Source: Oopsacas minuta
Lineage: Eukaryota > Porifera > Hexactinellida > Lyssacinosida > Leucopsacidae
NCBI GenBank assembly: GCA_024704765.1
Contig: JAKMXF010000099.1
Location: 258,432-322,431 of the forward strand
Reading direction: 5' to 3'
Length of the DNA stretch: 64,000 nucleotides
In this document: piece after piece, positions 45,978-57,228 of the stretch
Layout of the letters: every line of letters starts with the position of its first letter
Numbering within the stretch: the stretch's first letter is position 1
Notes under the pieces: model-generated
Told to the model about the DNA's origin: nothing
Seen by the model: the letters and a program-made list of their open reading frames with translations, nothing else
Database searches by the model: none
Translations under genes and position numbers: made by a program

Positions 45978-46602
45978 TTAAAAGTTGGAAGTAATTGCAG
46001 AAATAGTTGATATTAGGTGAAAATTCAAAAATTTTTGAGTTAATCTGTGAGATATATCATCTATATGGAACAAAATATATTTCAATACTCCAACAATCTT
46101 GTGATACAAGGAAATGTTTGGATAACACGAGCTGGTTTGCAATGAACTGAATATGAATTCCAAAGTGTGCATCTTTAAGCATATTGTATTTAGACTTAAT
46201 AGATTGATAGATTTCTCTCGAGACAGTTCAACTAATACACATTTTTCTTCTTTTGTAAGTAGTGATACTTGGAACATCCCTGATACTGGATCTCTACGAC
46301 ACCATAACTGCATCACTTTGTTCACTTTAGGAAAATCTTGAGGGATATATATACAATTATCTTGTTGTAAAATATTAAAGCTGATATGTTCTTTAAGCTC
46401 ATTAATCAGAAGTGAGATTACCATTTGGTTAAATTCTTCTTCTTGGAGGTCATAGACGGAAGGTTTTAGTAAATTCTTTCTTACCGAAGGAACTGGCATA
46501 AACACACGTTCATTTAATGGAATTGTGGGCAGTACTTGAAAATCATCAAGAGAAGGCCCTACATTTGGAATTTCTTTAATTGTTCCTATTGCACTTCCAT
46601 TC
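45978..46602 (-). CDS. Unrecognised protein, probable exon
   Basis: A frame of about 207 codons follows an acceptor-like ATATCATCTAG on the minus strand (exon start near 46602). It begins NGSAIGTIKEIPNVGPSLDD and includes VFMPVPSVRKNLLKPSVYDL, YIPQDFPKVNKVMQLWCRRD and KSINLLSLNTICLKMHTLEF. It ends at a stop at 45978 after SAITSNF. Composition is balanced and non-repetitive and it does not look like a transposase I know. There are no transmembrane segments or signal peptide. The ATG within the exon (MPVPSVRK) is not at its start, so upstream exons to the right are expected but were not found. It could be the last exon of a host gene or a piece of a larger mobile element. Confidence 0.35.
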
Positions 46603-46619
46603 TAGATGATATAATCAGG

Positions 46620-47409
46620 ATTATTTTTTTATTACTAGGGCAAGAAAAGTTATTTGCATAGTCAATCTTAACCAAACGCTAATATGCATTCCAAGCATGT
46701 TGGACAACATGGTAGTGTAATTTGTTTGTTCGTTCGATCCTTCGTAACTAATTATTTTTGCTCTATAAGTAATAATTAGAAGGTTAGAAAACAATAAGGG
46801 TTTGTAAAATTATAGATAAATTGAATATGTTAACTATTACTTGAGATATCCATGAAGCGTATTCCTTGACATGGTCATCAGCTCAGAGTATTCATAAAGA
46901 AGACTAATGGACAAAATATTTGTTGTTAATATTGAGCAAGAGATAGTTTAATCCCTCAACGACTGCTTTGCAGTTTCGTGGACCGGAGCGACTAGAACTA
47001 TAGACTAATAGGATCGAATATATAACGTATATAGAGGATTATTTCTCATAATTAATTACTTTAAACAAACGTACCTCAATGATAAGTCACCTGAAGTACA
47101 TCATTTCCTATCGCTATACCATTTACACTCTTTGCTAATAAATGGATGAAATCCTTCCCCTGTCATCACGTACAATACCCTCGGATTGAGGATAAAAGAG
47201 TAATATTTCTATTCTTATATAGTTATACATACAAATCACACACCAACAAACCATTTTCTATTGTCATGCGCAATACTTCAGATTACTCTAATGTATTAGA
47301 AAGAGTAATTGTTTCAATATTTAGAGTAGTCATCTCCGAACCTTAAGATATTCTTGTCTTCTTCCTGTTTGAACGGATTTCAAGAGAAGTTGGAACATTC
47401 TGGGCCACG
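46620..47409. other. No gene seen
   Basis: AT-rich sequence between the unrecognised exon and the hAT target site. Only short chance frames. Confidence 0.4.
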
Positions 47410-47417
47410 TTCTAGAA

Positions 47418-49931
47418 CAGTGCTACTTAACCGATGGGGAATTCCCCACTAGTGGGGAATAGAAGATCATTGGGTGGGGAATGGTGCTTCTGAGAAATTT
47501 TATGTAAAAGTTATTAAATGTTGGGACATATTCACTAAAATTCTAAATAATATGTCAAGTTCTGCGAATTTAATGAATTCTAAGAATACATTGAAGTGAG
47601 ATATAACCATCCAAATCCCTGTGCAATCAAATGCTTTTTCATTTGCAGTAAATTTTGAATGGTATCTTTGCTTATAATAAATGTTTATTTGGAGATTGAC
47701 ACTACGTAGAAATTCAATCAATGTGCCAGTTCTAATTTAGTGAAATTGAACTTGTTTCATACCTGATATTACATATAAATAGTAACCAACTTTCAACAAT
47801 TATTCAACTCAAATAACTCTGATTTAGAATTATTTTACATTATTTGGCCTCCTCGACTTCTTAAGTCTCAATTTTCTAACCTTCTTACAGTAATTTATAT
47901 AAGTCAGTGTTTACCATGTCACTGAAGAGAAGTATCACGAAGATTATCTCAATTTTGGCTTTACATTCCTGGAAAATAATGGTTACCCACTTCCACAATG
48001 CGTAGTGTGTATGAAAACTCTTTCGAATTCAAGTATGAAGCCGTACCAACTGAAGCAACATCTCACCACAGTCCACCCGGAGCATTCCAAAAATGATCGA
48101 GCTTTCTTTCAGCTGAAGGAGACTGGATTAAAAAAGGCGAAATTAGATTCCAGTGGAGCATTCCATCAACAGGCAAAGTCAATTGCACGCGTCGTATGCC
48201 ATTGCACTATTGGTGGCAAAAAACAAGAAACCTCATACAATCGGGGAGACTCTCATAAAGCCCTGCATTCTTGAATGTGCTCGAATAGTCCTCAACAAAG
48301 ATGCCATTAGCAGGCTGGAGCAAATATCCATGTCAAACGACACAATCAAGTCAAGGATTGTTGATATGTCTAACAATATCAAACATCAGATAATTACAAA
48401 AATCCAGGCATCTCCCATGTTTGCTATCCAGCTGGACGAGTCTACAGATGTGGCTAATCTTTCTCAATTGATGGTTTTTGCTCGTTATATGAATGGTCCG
48501 ACAATTGAGGAGGAGTTCCTATTCTGTAAGCCCTTGGAGACGACAACAAAGGCAGAAGATGTCATGGCCTTAGCCTCAACATTCTTTGGGGATATGAATC
48601 TCACCTGGAAAAATATAGTCGAGGTGTGCTCAGATGGAGCACCAGCCATGTTGGGTAGCCGATCTGGTTTTATCTCGCTTGTTAAACACAAGAATCCGAA
48701 TGTGCTAGGAACCCACTGTTTCATCCATCGCCAGGCACTGGCCTCTAAACAATGCATAGTTCTCTATGTGCTAATTTAGCGATCGTCATTAAAGTAGTCA
48801 ACTATATCAAAAGCGGAGCGTCCAATACCCGCTTATTTCGCCAAATTTGTGAAGGAATGGATGCTACCCATCAGTCTCTCTTGTTCCATACGCAGATACG
48901 GTGGTTATCCAAAGGAAACATGTTGGCTCGGGTATTTGAACTTAAGGAAGAGGTGGACACCTTTCTTAAGATGAAATGCAAGATGGATCTCCTAACTGAA
49001 TTTAATAAACCAGAGTTTGTCTCTCACTTGGCATACCTTGCAGATATCTTTGAAGCTCTAAATGAGCTTAATCGGAAACTTTAGGGCCGAGATACCAACA
49101 TTATCAGTCATACAGACAACATTAATGCCTTCATCTCCAAAAGTAAACTCTGGAGAAGAAAGATCATGGAAGGCAATACATGTTCTTTTCATCGATTGAC
49201 AGATGTACTCTGTAACGAACCCTTTTCTGCACAACTTCAAAAAGACATAATGGAGCATCTTGACTGCCTGGGAAGGGAGTTTACTAAATATTTTCCTGGG
49301 ATTAACACAGAGGATCCATTAATTGCTATGGTAAGAAATCCATTCAAGTGTGTGGTCGAGACGATTCCAGAGGATATCCAAGAGGAGTTTCTAGAACTTG
49401 TCCATGATTCATTTAGTAAGGATGAGTTCCGAATTCTTAGTCTCTCTGACTTCTGGGCCAAAATGTATTTGGCTTATCCAATCGTCAGTAAACAAGCTCC
49501 TAAAACTATTGTACCTTTCTCATCAACTTATCTATGTGAGTCTGGATTTTCAAGCTTACTTACTATCAAAACAAAGGCTCGAAACAAATTAGAGGTGGAA
49601 GATGACCTGAGATGTTCTATCTCCTTTACTGAACCCGATAATCACCGATCTTGTGCGTAGTAAACAAATACAAAAATCACATTAAAGAATTGAATTACTT
49701 ATTTATCATTACAAATTTAGTACTTCCGAAAAATGTATTGAGATGTCATGTTGATTAATTAAAAAATACATTATCTAAATTCAAATATATAAGCTACAAA
49801 ACTTCTAAAACAAATAGGATTATATAGCCGTGTGCTTTTGAATATTTAAATAACATTCATAATTTGGTGGGAAATTGATTGACTGAGTCTTCCAAAGTGG
49901 GAAATGGCCCAAAAAAGGTTAAGAACCGCTG
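47418..49931 (+). mobile_element. hAT element, SCAND3/ZBED5-like
   Basis: The ends are CAGTGCTACTTAACC and, inverted, CAGCGGTTCTTAACC. The 8-bp target duplication TTCTAGAA is perfect (47410-47417 and 49932-49939). The length is 2.51 kb with one transposase gene on the plus strand. Confidence 0.94.
47916..49660 (+). pseudogene. SCAND3/ZBED5-like hAT transposase, broken
   Basis: Near the start, EDYLNFGFTFLENNGYPLPQ leads into a BED-type finger (CVVCMKTLSNSSMKPYQLKQ, then HLTTVHP). The catalytic region includes FAIQLDESTDVANLSQLMVF (first Asp), VEVCSDGAPAMLGSRSGF (second Asp) and THCFIHRQALASK. The C-terminal part has HTQIRWLSKGNMLARVFELK and the dimerisation motif YLCESGFSSLLTIKTKARNK (Glu). 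This is the layout of the vertebrate and arthropod SCAND3/ZBED5/FAM200 group of hAT-Charlie-like proteins. Reading phase changes near 47940, 48180 and 48750, and there is a TAG at 49082-49084. The TIRs and duplication are perfect, so the insertion is likely younger than several elements in the satellite, although the gene is already inactive. Confidence 0.88.
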
Positions 49932-49939
49932 TTCTAGAA

Positions 49940-52020
49940 GGTTCAATAAATATTGCTACTTTAGAAATACAATAATTGTAATTTTATCTTAACATATACC
50001 TCAAGGCCATCATGTGAATTAGTTTTCCATACTAGCTCATGTGCACCTAAATTTTATGCGGAAAGTAGCAATTGAGCTTGCTCAAAGTAGTTTTAATACC
50101 TCTATCTGAAGGACATACATATTCCCGCAGGCTTTGATTCCAAATTCAACATATCTGGGAGTACATCTAAATCTCCTCCTTGGTGGACTAAGCCCATCTT
50201 AGGCTCCTGCCCTCATATCTGATACAGTGACATTCACGGAGAAAAATGTGGCTGGCCAAAGTAAGTCTCCCATAGGGTATATATTACACCATCTATATAA
50301 TGATCCAGCCATACCCGGAACAGGCTTATCAGGTACTACATCTATAGAACTTGAATTAGATTTCGATGTATAATATTGTGGAGAAAGCTTCCGATTCCCT
50401 CGCCCAAAATTTCGATTATCTGGAGACTAGGGGCGGATAACCAATATCTCCAAAATATTCAGCATAGGCCATTTTTCTATTTTGTACATCATATTCTTGG
50501 CTAAATTTAGACATATACATGCAAAATCTGAATTTGACACAATTTGTCCGAAGTTCACATATTTACGTGAGCCCTACCCTTGTGGCAGGTGCTTTTCTGC
50601 CCATTTTCAAGGGGCGAATGACTAAATCTCAGATATTTTAAATATATGTGAGATAATGCTCAAAAATTTTCACCATGGATTTAGGTGATCTAGTTCTATC
50701 CAAAAATTGATTAAACCCCTATCCTGTGAATATATCGAATAGGTGCTATTTCCTACTAAACCTCCCGAAATTAGATTATCTGGTCACCATCCCTGAGTAA
50801 GTGACAAAGCAGGGATTAGTTTCACGAAATATAATTTAATGCTTTAATAGTATCTTGAATTTCTTCCAATATAATAAATCACTCATAAACCCCCATATTG
50901 ACTTACTCCTTGTTCCACATTTGAATATATTCGTGTAGTATATCAGTGGAATAGCAATTTCGCCGAGATAAGGACACGGTTGAAAAGCTATCCCCAGTCA
51001 GGCAATTGTATTTTAGTTTCACAATTTTACTTAGTATAAGTTATTGTATCCTATATTTACAAGTATTGAAAATATACAATTTAGTCCTCCAAAAATTTTC
51101 TTGATAATGCTCATACGTTTATTTTATCAAGAAATATTTATTCCTTCAGAATAAATGCAATATTCGCCATTTATGAATATTTTTTATTATTTTACGTAGG
51201 TGATATACGTTCGAAATAGCTTCCGCTATATGAACTGGTTCCTACCAGAGAAGATTCTGAAGCGATGTATATGCAGAAATTGCATTATCAGAAGATATAA
51301 CATTAATCTATTTGGTCTCCACGGCCGACACTTCCCAAGGTTCCAAATGATCCAGATGGCATATGGTATGCCATTTTCCGGGGTTTGAATCATCGAGAAA
51401 AGTATGAAATCCGAAAAATAGCTATCAAATTTAAAATTGGTAAAAATTGAATGTACTCTGAAAGCATAAATATTACTTTGCAAGAATAAATGAATGTGCT
51501 AATAGATAATATTAATATATTGGAAATATAGATACTACTCCTTTTTTGAATCTGGTAGTGAGTATTAGAATACTATATATATATTCCGCGTTAGATTGGT
51601 GTATTTTCTCGGTAAAACCAAGTGGTTACATCACCCCTCAAATTCTTCACTGTACACCACTGGCAACTATTTTAAATAATGAAGTTTCACGCTATTTCTA
51701 TTACAAAATGAAACATCGATTTTACTTTAGACAATTTAGTACGTCTTTTCGAATCTACTTCTTGTTCGAATGTAGGTCTTATCCGAGTAGTATGAATTTA
51801 TCATAATATTGATTGGATACGAGAAATCGGTTATTTGTGGTTACTAGGTATTATCCGAGAGTAATTCTTCAAGTCCTAATTTCCTGGTCAAATAATGTAG
51901 TGTCCTGGGATTTTGCTAAGGATATTGAAATTCAGTCTAGGAAAGTACAGGAATTTTAGTCTTGAAATGCTCCAGTGCATGATTTAGGCCTAGACATGCT
52001 TGTCACCCTATGCTAATTGT
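49940..52020. other. No gene identified
   Basis: Contains unidentified short frames (for example 51200-51388 and 51546-51806, plus). A direct repeat pair occurs near 50408 and 50770 (GATTATCTGG contexts). Nothing can be assigned. The last few hundred bases should include the promoter of the ORC5-like gene; no clear core motif stands out. Confidence 0.35.
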
Positions 52021-53418
52021 ATGTGGAAATATATTCGGATTAGACGTACATTGTTTAGTACATACAATATTTTGTTCCCGAAGAGGAGCGTCTTATCCCA
52101 GTTCAACTGTATTAGTGCTATCAATTTTGATTTTGATCTAATTTTTGAATCTTACATATTTGAAGAGTTTTTCATGAGTTTTCATTCAGATTACCACTTG
52201 GATAATCTTTTAATGTTTGGAACGAATCATTGTTGTCAGAATCTGATAGATCTGTTGTTGTTAGCTGCCAATGGGAGCAGTATCTTTAATTCCCTGTTAG
52301 TTTGTGGACCTTCTAAACAATGGAATATTTTCTTATTACGCCAATGTATAGACTCACTGTGTCTAAATTACATTTACGTAAATTTTTTCGAAAATTATTC
52401 AGAAAAATTGTTCTATTTTTCCACCTTTAACAACATTGGGGCTAGCTCAGATAATTTTTGTTTTTCAGAATTTATTTTGATTCTTGAGAATCATCTTCGT
52501 TTATTTGAAGGCAAGATGTTTTTTCTAATTTGTGACAATGCAGAACATCTTTGTGATTTTGACCCACTTTTTATATCATCTTTGTGTTGTTTATTTGATC
52601 AATTTATTTTTGCAAATTTATGTTCTATTTTCGTAACAGATTTGCCATATACACAGTTTTGTGAAAGATATACTATGAAAGAACCATTTCAAGTTTATTT
52701 GCCTTCATTTTCCAAGTTGCATACATCATTAATGCTTATTGTTGAACCTAAAACCTGTTATCAAGTTCAACTTCACAATAATTTTCTCCAAAATATATGG
52801 CATGTATATCAAGATCTGGTTCAGAATATATATGATTTTCTTTTAATTTGCTGTGATTATATTGCATTTTATGTTGAACCAATCCTTACAGCAGATATTC
52901 AACCACAAGACTCGAGGGCTTTGTGGAAACTGTTTGACTCAAAACTGAGAAAAAATTTCCAGATTACCATTACTCAAAAATTGTTGGCTCCCTTTTCTCC
53001 GAGAAACCAATCCAATTTGGAACTTTTATCATATTTTGCCAAGATGTTGTTGATATCATCTTATCTAGCATCTCATAATTGTATCAAGTTCGATAACCAA
53101 TTATTTTCATCATCTTCCCGCTTGAGAAATAGAAGATCGCGTGGAATTAAAATCAATAATAACTTAACTGTTCCTTTTCATTTTAGCTTGGATAGGTTAA
53201 CTGCGATTTTTTATCGAATTACAGGTATCATTACACCACATACTATTAATCTATCCAACCTTCTAGCATCACTAATTTCACTGAAACTGCTCATTCAAAT
53301 TAATTCTTGTTCTTTAGGAGTGAGTAACCAACTGTATTTATCCATTCTAAACAAACACTCAATTCTACTCCTAAGCAAAAGCATTAAATTTCCCTTGAAT
53401 ATCTTTATTTTGGAATAA
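52021..53418 (+). CDS. ORC5: Origin recognition complex subunit 5-like
   Basis: ORC5 is an AAA+ family subunit of the nuclear origin recognition complex that loads the replicative helicase. The intronless frame has ATG codons at 52021 (465 residues) and 52174 (414 residues). The second fits the usual 435-residue family length better, since homology begins about there. At 94-104 (from 52021) the Walker A position reads VCGPSKQWNIF, without the Gly-Lys-Thr of active ATPases. A Walker B-like FFLICDNAEHL lies at 167-177. The C-terminal half has the family's most recognisable part: YFAKMLLISSYLASHN, then VPFHFSLDRLTAIFYRITG and a hydrophobic end. No frame disruption is seen. The frame is AT-rich with many Phe, Leu and Ile codons. 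It is the only recognised host gene here. Being intronless and lacking Walker A residues, it may be a diverged ortholog or an old retrocopy kept open; the former is favoured by the long intact frame. Confidence 0.72.
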   Translation: MWKYIRIRRTLFSTYNILFPKRSVLSQFNCISAINFDFDLIFESYIFEEFFMSFHSDYHLDNLLMFGTNHCCQNLIDLLLLAANGSSIFNSLLVCGPSKQWNIFLLRQCIDSLCLNYIYVNFFENYSEKLFYFSTFNNIGASSDNFCFSEFILILENHLRLFEGKMFFLICDNAEHLCDFDPLFISSLCCLFDQFIFANLCSIFVTDLPYTQFCERYTMKEPFQVYLPSFSKLHTSLMLIVEPKTCYQVQLHNNFLQNIWHVYQDLVQNIYDFLLICCDYIAFYVEPILTADIQPQDSRALWKLFDSKLRKNFQITITQKLLAPFSPRNQSNLELLSYFAKMLLISSYLASHNCIKFDNQLFSSSSRLRNRRSRGIKINNNLTVPFHFSLDRLTAIFYRITGIITPHTINLSNLLASLISLKLLIQINSCSLGVSNQLYLSILNKHSILLLSKSIKFPLNIFILE

Positions 53419-54225
53419 GAATTCGATTTACTTAGCATTATTAGGTTATTATCCGTTATGAGGTCATTGTTCTTTTGATATTCTAGAGTATGCGTTCAGG
53501 GAGGATTAAATATATTTGACCTTTCCATTTGCACGAACAAGCAAGGATGGGGATGATTACGATTACATATTTTCCTGTGATCATAATCGTAATCATTATC
53601 AAAAGTTTTTAAATTAGTGCATTCACTTTATCAAGCCTAGCTTAGGCGCTCTAATTCTCACTAGGGACCTCTAATTTATAACGTACTAAGTACCCAGTAT
53701 CATTACATTTAGGTGCGAGGAAACTCTAAATGTTGTCTGCGCCCCTCAAGCAATCCCTTAAAAACAATTATTGAATTGTTGACCGGGAAATCAAATATTT
53801 TTGTTAGAATGTAATTAGTTATCATGATTCACATGGACCTCTATACGCAAATTCGATCTTGTACATCTTCTTAATCTCTATTTGATAAATCCAGAATATC
53901 CAGCTCAATACTTGTAGTGCAGCGCCACAATTTCACTATTAAAAATCCCTACCCAAGGTATGCACATAACCCAGACTTTTTTGTTTCTTGCTGCATCTGA
54001 ATATTCATATTATTAGCCCAGCTGAACTTCATGGTATACCCTCAAATCCTATGGATATATTTCCAAATAATTATCTCATAATTACCCCTATCTAACTTTT
54101 GAAACGAGATCTCTAGCATCAATTTGAAGTATGTACATAAACTGTGAAAATCTTATCAAACAAATGATTAATCATTAGGACGAGAGAATTGAAAATTTCA
54201 AAATTGGTATATAGCTACTGGTAAA
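53419..54225. other. No gene; short hairpin downstream of ORC5
   Basis: AT-rich sequence with the hairpin at 53553-53596. No reading frame of interest. Confidence 0.4.
53553..53596. repeat. Perfect 13-bp hairpin after ORC5
   Basis: Arms ATGATTACGATTA (53553-53565) and TAATCGTAATCAT (53584-53596) around an 18-base loop, 135 bp after the ORC5-like stop codon. Confidence 0.65.
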
Positions 54226-56082
54226 CGGAACTTTCGTCTCAGAAAATTTCGTATCCGGAAATTTGGTTTCTTAGAATTTTCGTAACATTATTTTCGTTTA
54301 TTGTTAATTTCTCCTATATTTCAAGTTTTAATTAGTAAAAATATGTGTTTAATAAGTGAATAATAGAATTAAGAGTAAAGCATAGATGAAGATATATTAA
54401 AAGTCAAAGTTATGTCAAATTCCCTTAAGATAGGTAATGGTATCCCGATTTGCGTAGTCTGAAACTAATGTTCGGATGCGTTAATTATGTTTCAATTATT
54501 TTTACTGACTATTTTCCTCTGGTCAGGCTCCCACTTCACTAATGTTGCTTCCTGAATGGACTGCTCTCTCTGTAATATATTCAACAATTTGGAGATTGTT
54601 GGGTGAGAACAAGCTATGCTGGTTTGGAACCCATTGTGCCAACCTTCGACAATATTATTTGTGTGAGCTAGTTCTCCTTGCACCCTTTCATACAGATTTC
54701 ATATTCTGATAGGGAATTGTGGAACTCTCCTACTTTGATCTGGAAGTCGTTTCCCGATATAAGTATCCTCAAAGTACGTTACTAGAATCAGTGTTGATGC
54801 GGGAAAGTCTTGCAGAATAATATTGAAATAATCAACAACGTCTTGTTCAGGAACAAATGCAAGGCTTGGTAACATCTTTAAACTCAAACTAAATTCAAAA
54901 TCTGACTGGTGCTGCCCTGTTAATACTTCAGATTGTATCTTTCGGTATATATTTTGGGGAAGGTAAAGAAACATCCTGAAATTACGGCGAGAAAATGTTC
55001 ACCGAAAGTATTTATTTCTGCCTTTTCAAAGACGACAAGAATATTTGTAGGATTCAAGTCTGGGGATAATTCGAGAATTTCGAAGAAGCCTACTATAAGT
55101 ACTGTCTCTTTTATCTCGGAGGAGGGCATATACACAGGGATAAACATATCCATCCTTCTCAGCATGTATCGTGCACAATTGGAAGAAGTATTCAGGAACT
55201 ACTTTAAATGTCCCGTCAGTGTACCATGTGTTGGATTTTTCGGGAAGTGAGAGAAATTTGGGTGTAGAAAACGATCATTCGTTTATTGTCACCACATTCG
55301 GAATCATATAGCAAAAAGGTTCTTGTTTAAGGGTAATCTCGTATTGGGGATCAAAATTTTGGCAGCTCATGTTGGGTTACCACAACTTACTAGAGAAACT
55401 TTCTTGTAATTTCGGATAGTTATTTTAACAGAGTCTAAGTTGGGAGCTTTACTATACTTGATGAAGGCATTGTTCAATCCCAATAGATAATATAGCTCTA
55501 GAACTCTCTTCAGAATTGAATGCTCGTTGTTTTACATAATTATACACTTTGAGCATCACAATACGTGCAGGGTCTGATCCATGAGTATGACCATCTTCAA
55601 TTTGATAAATAAGTGTTGATTTTATCACTAGACTATCTCTTGTGTGGATCCGGGCTTTACAAACTCCTCGTTTTTCACATATCCACTGCTTAATATTATC
55701 CAACGACCTAACCAAAGTATATGCAAATCCTCTGATAGCAGCTTTATCTTTTCGTCGAGTACTCTTGAGCAATTCAATAGAAAAACATCAGCCATATTAA
55801 AGTATGTTACGTTTGAGTTAAAGAAGAAACACTTATATAATTAAGTCTCGAATTGATTACACGATAGGTTTTGGGTTAGTATGTGTATTATAATCAAGAA
55901 TGTGCAGCTACATTTTTAACAAAACAAAAATATTTCGAATGCAACACCTATATGAATGTTATCATAAGGATTATTAGATGCCCCTGAATAATACTTAAAA
56001 AGAAACATTTTGATACGAAAATTCCAGAAACGAGTTCCCAAGAGACCAACTTTCCGGATACGAAATTACCCGAGAGATTGCT
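54226..56082 (-). mobile_element. FLYWCH-type MULE
   Basis: Inverted ends of about 60-70 bp: CGGAACTTTCGTCTC and ATTTCGTATCCGGAAA at the left, and their inverted counterparts TTTCCGGATACGAAAT and CCCGAGAGATTG at the right. Such longer TIRs fit Mutator-like elements. A 9-bp duplication was not found. Confidence 0.68.
54492..55772 (-). pseudogene. FLYWCH-MULE transposase, broken
   Basis: The first piece (55772-55452) is a FLYWCH zinc finger: KAAIRGFAYTLVRSLDNIKQ, then WICEKRGVCKARIHTR and GHTHGSD supply the Cys-Cys-His-His set. The MULE catalytic region follows in a second frame (55165-54920) with VYMPSSEIKETVLIVGFFEI and VVFEKAEINTFGEHF, the AEI acidic site and a GCFFTF His/Phe motif. In the first phase again come LPSLAFVPEQDVVDYFNIIL and YFEDTYIGK (54974-54699), then HTNNIVEGWHNGFQTSI (54683-54492), where the NN.VEGWH motif supplies the third acidic residue. 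This order is diagnostic for animal MULEs with FLYWCH fingers. There are two frame changes, plus a break at 54690. Inactive. Confidence 0.8.
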
Positions 56083-56085
56083 TAA

Positions 56086-56829
56086 GTATTAATTATATGC
56101 TTGGTAATTTCAATCTGTGCCACGAGATTTGTTCGTTGCATGGGGTTGTCCGATTTTCTGAGTGTCCGTTTTGGTAGACTCCACTGTATAGTGTTCTTGT
56201 GGCCCGTTAATAATCGGTAAGGGCATTGTTAATACCTTATCACGTTTTATATCGAGATTGACCTTATATGGCGAGTTACTTATTATCTTATTAACCGTTA
56301 GAGTTGATATCAAAACTTTATTTTTCATGGATAGGATGTTGCTTTATTGACGATCGATTATTATCAAATGTAGAGCTATATCATCAATATATTTTCAGAT
56401 ATGACTGGAATCTGTTCAAATACATCTGCAATAATGGATGATTTATCCTTGTTATTACATAAGCAGGCCGGGCTAGAAATATCTCCAAAATATACCAAAT
56501 ATGACTATTAATATTCTAACCGAGTCCTATATCGTTCAATTTGTTTACAGTAGTTATCTGTTCGAATAAATTTTATTCAAACAATGAGAAATTGCAGGAG
56601 ATTTATGCGAGACAAGTTCAAGATGAAATTCGGAATCAGCACATTTGATGACCACCTCTAGGCTGTTTTTAGACAAATCTTCAACGATTATTAGGAAGTT
56701 TTTCATCTGGGAAATATATCTCTTGAATGATTCATTATTACTTTTTTTTATAATTTTGATGGATAAATATTCCGTAGATATAATTTTAATTATTTTATAA
56801 CTCCCAAATGCCCTGGAATCTATCAAAGC
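56086..56829. other. No gene identified
   Basis: AT-rich. A 125-codon minus-strand frame (56931-56554) runs across the RAG1-like fragment on the other strand and has no family resemblance, so it is not annotated. Confidence 0.35.
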
Positions 56830-57224
56830 ACTCTCAATAGTTGAGAATACTTCAGAAATCAAGATAGCTACACTTGCCTTACAAGTACTATCGAACCAAA
56901 CAAAACAGCGAGAAATAGCCAAAGTTTTCAAAATCTGTAGTCCATGACAAGTTTTCGGGTCAATTCGGTAAGATATTGAAGAAAGAGCTCGATGTTACCA
57001 AGGTAGTGTTCCTTGTAGATCTCCTAGAAATTGGCAGGAGGAAATGCTCAGAACTCCGACATTACTTGCTATCTAGCGATATTCGTTTCCCGGTATACCA
57101 TAGGGTAGTAGAAGAAAGAAATAGCATAATTTTACGGTCGGATATTCAGATGTGCTCCAATCCTGAAACTCCACTTGGTGTGTATATGCCATATGCTCAT
57201 CACATTCGCCATATTTTTTGCTAG
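56830..57224 (+). pseudogene. Second RAG1-like (Transib-type) fragment
   Basis: Two plus-strand pieces align by eye with the middle of the Transib/RAG1-like protein at 14474-16624. Piece one, ENTSEIKIATLALQVLSNQT (about 56839-56930), corresponds to REKIEPKQLLTLALELVSNK. Piece two, after a frame change near 56935-56975, runs KKELDVTKVVFLVDLLEIGR through RFPVYHRVVEERNSII to PLGVYMPYAHHI. It corresponds to KVQISKCAYILNSLEIG, KLPSYKLVSQYRREISL and SIGTCVSYHSI. Similarity is at protein level only, so this is a different family member. The catalytic Asp would lie just beyond the end, where the Tc1 element (57229) cuts in. No continuation was found on the far side. Inactive remnant. Confidence 0.65.
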
Positions 57225-57228
57225 CTTA

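Noticed and set aside
51200-51806. Two short plus-strand frames upstream of the ORC5-like gene as extra exons or genes
   Set aside because: No family similarity, no convincing splice links, and lengths within chance for this base composition.
56554-56931. 125-codon minus-strand frame
   Set aside because: It overlaps the RAG1-like fragment on the other strand and has no recognisable features.
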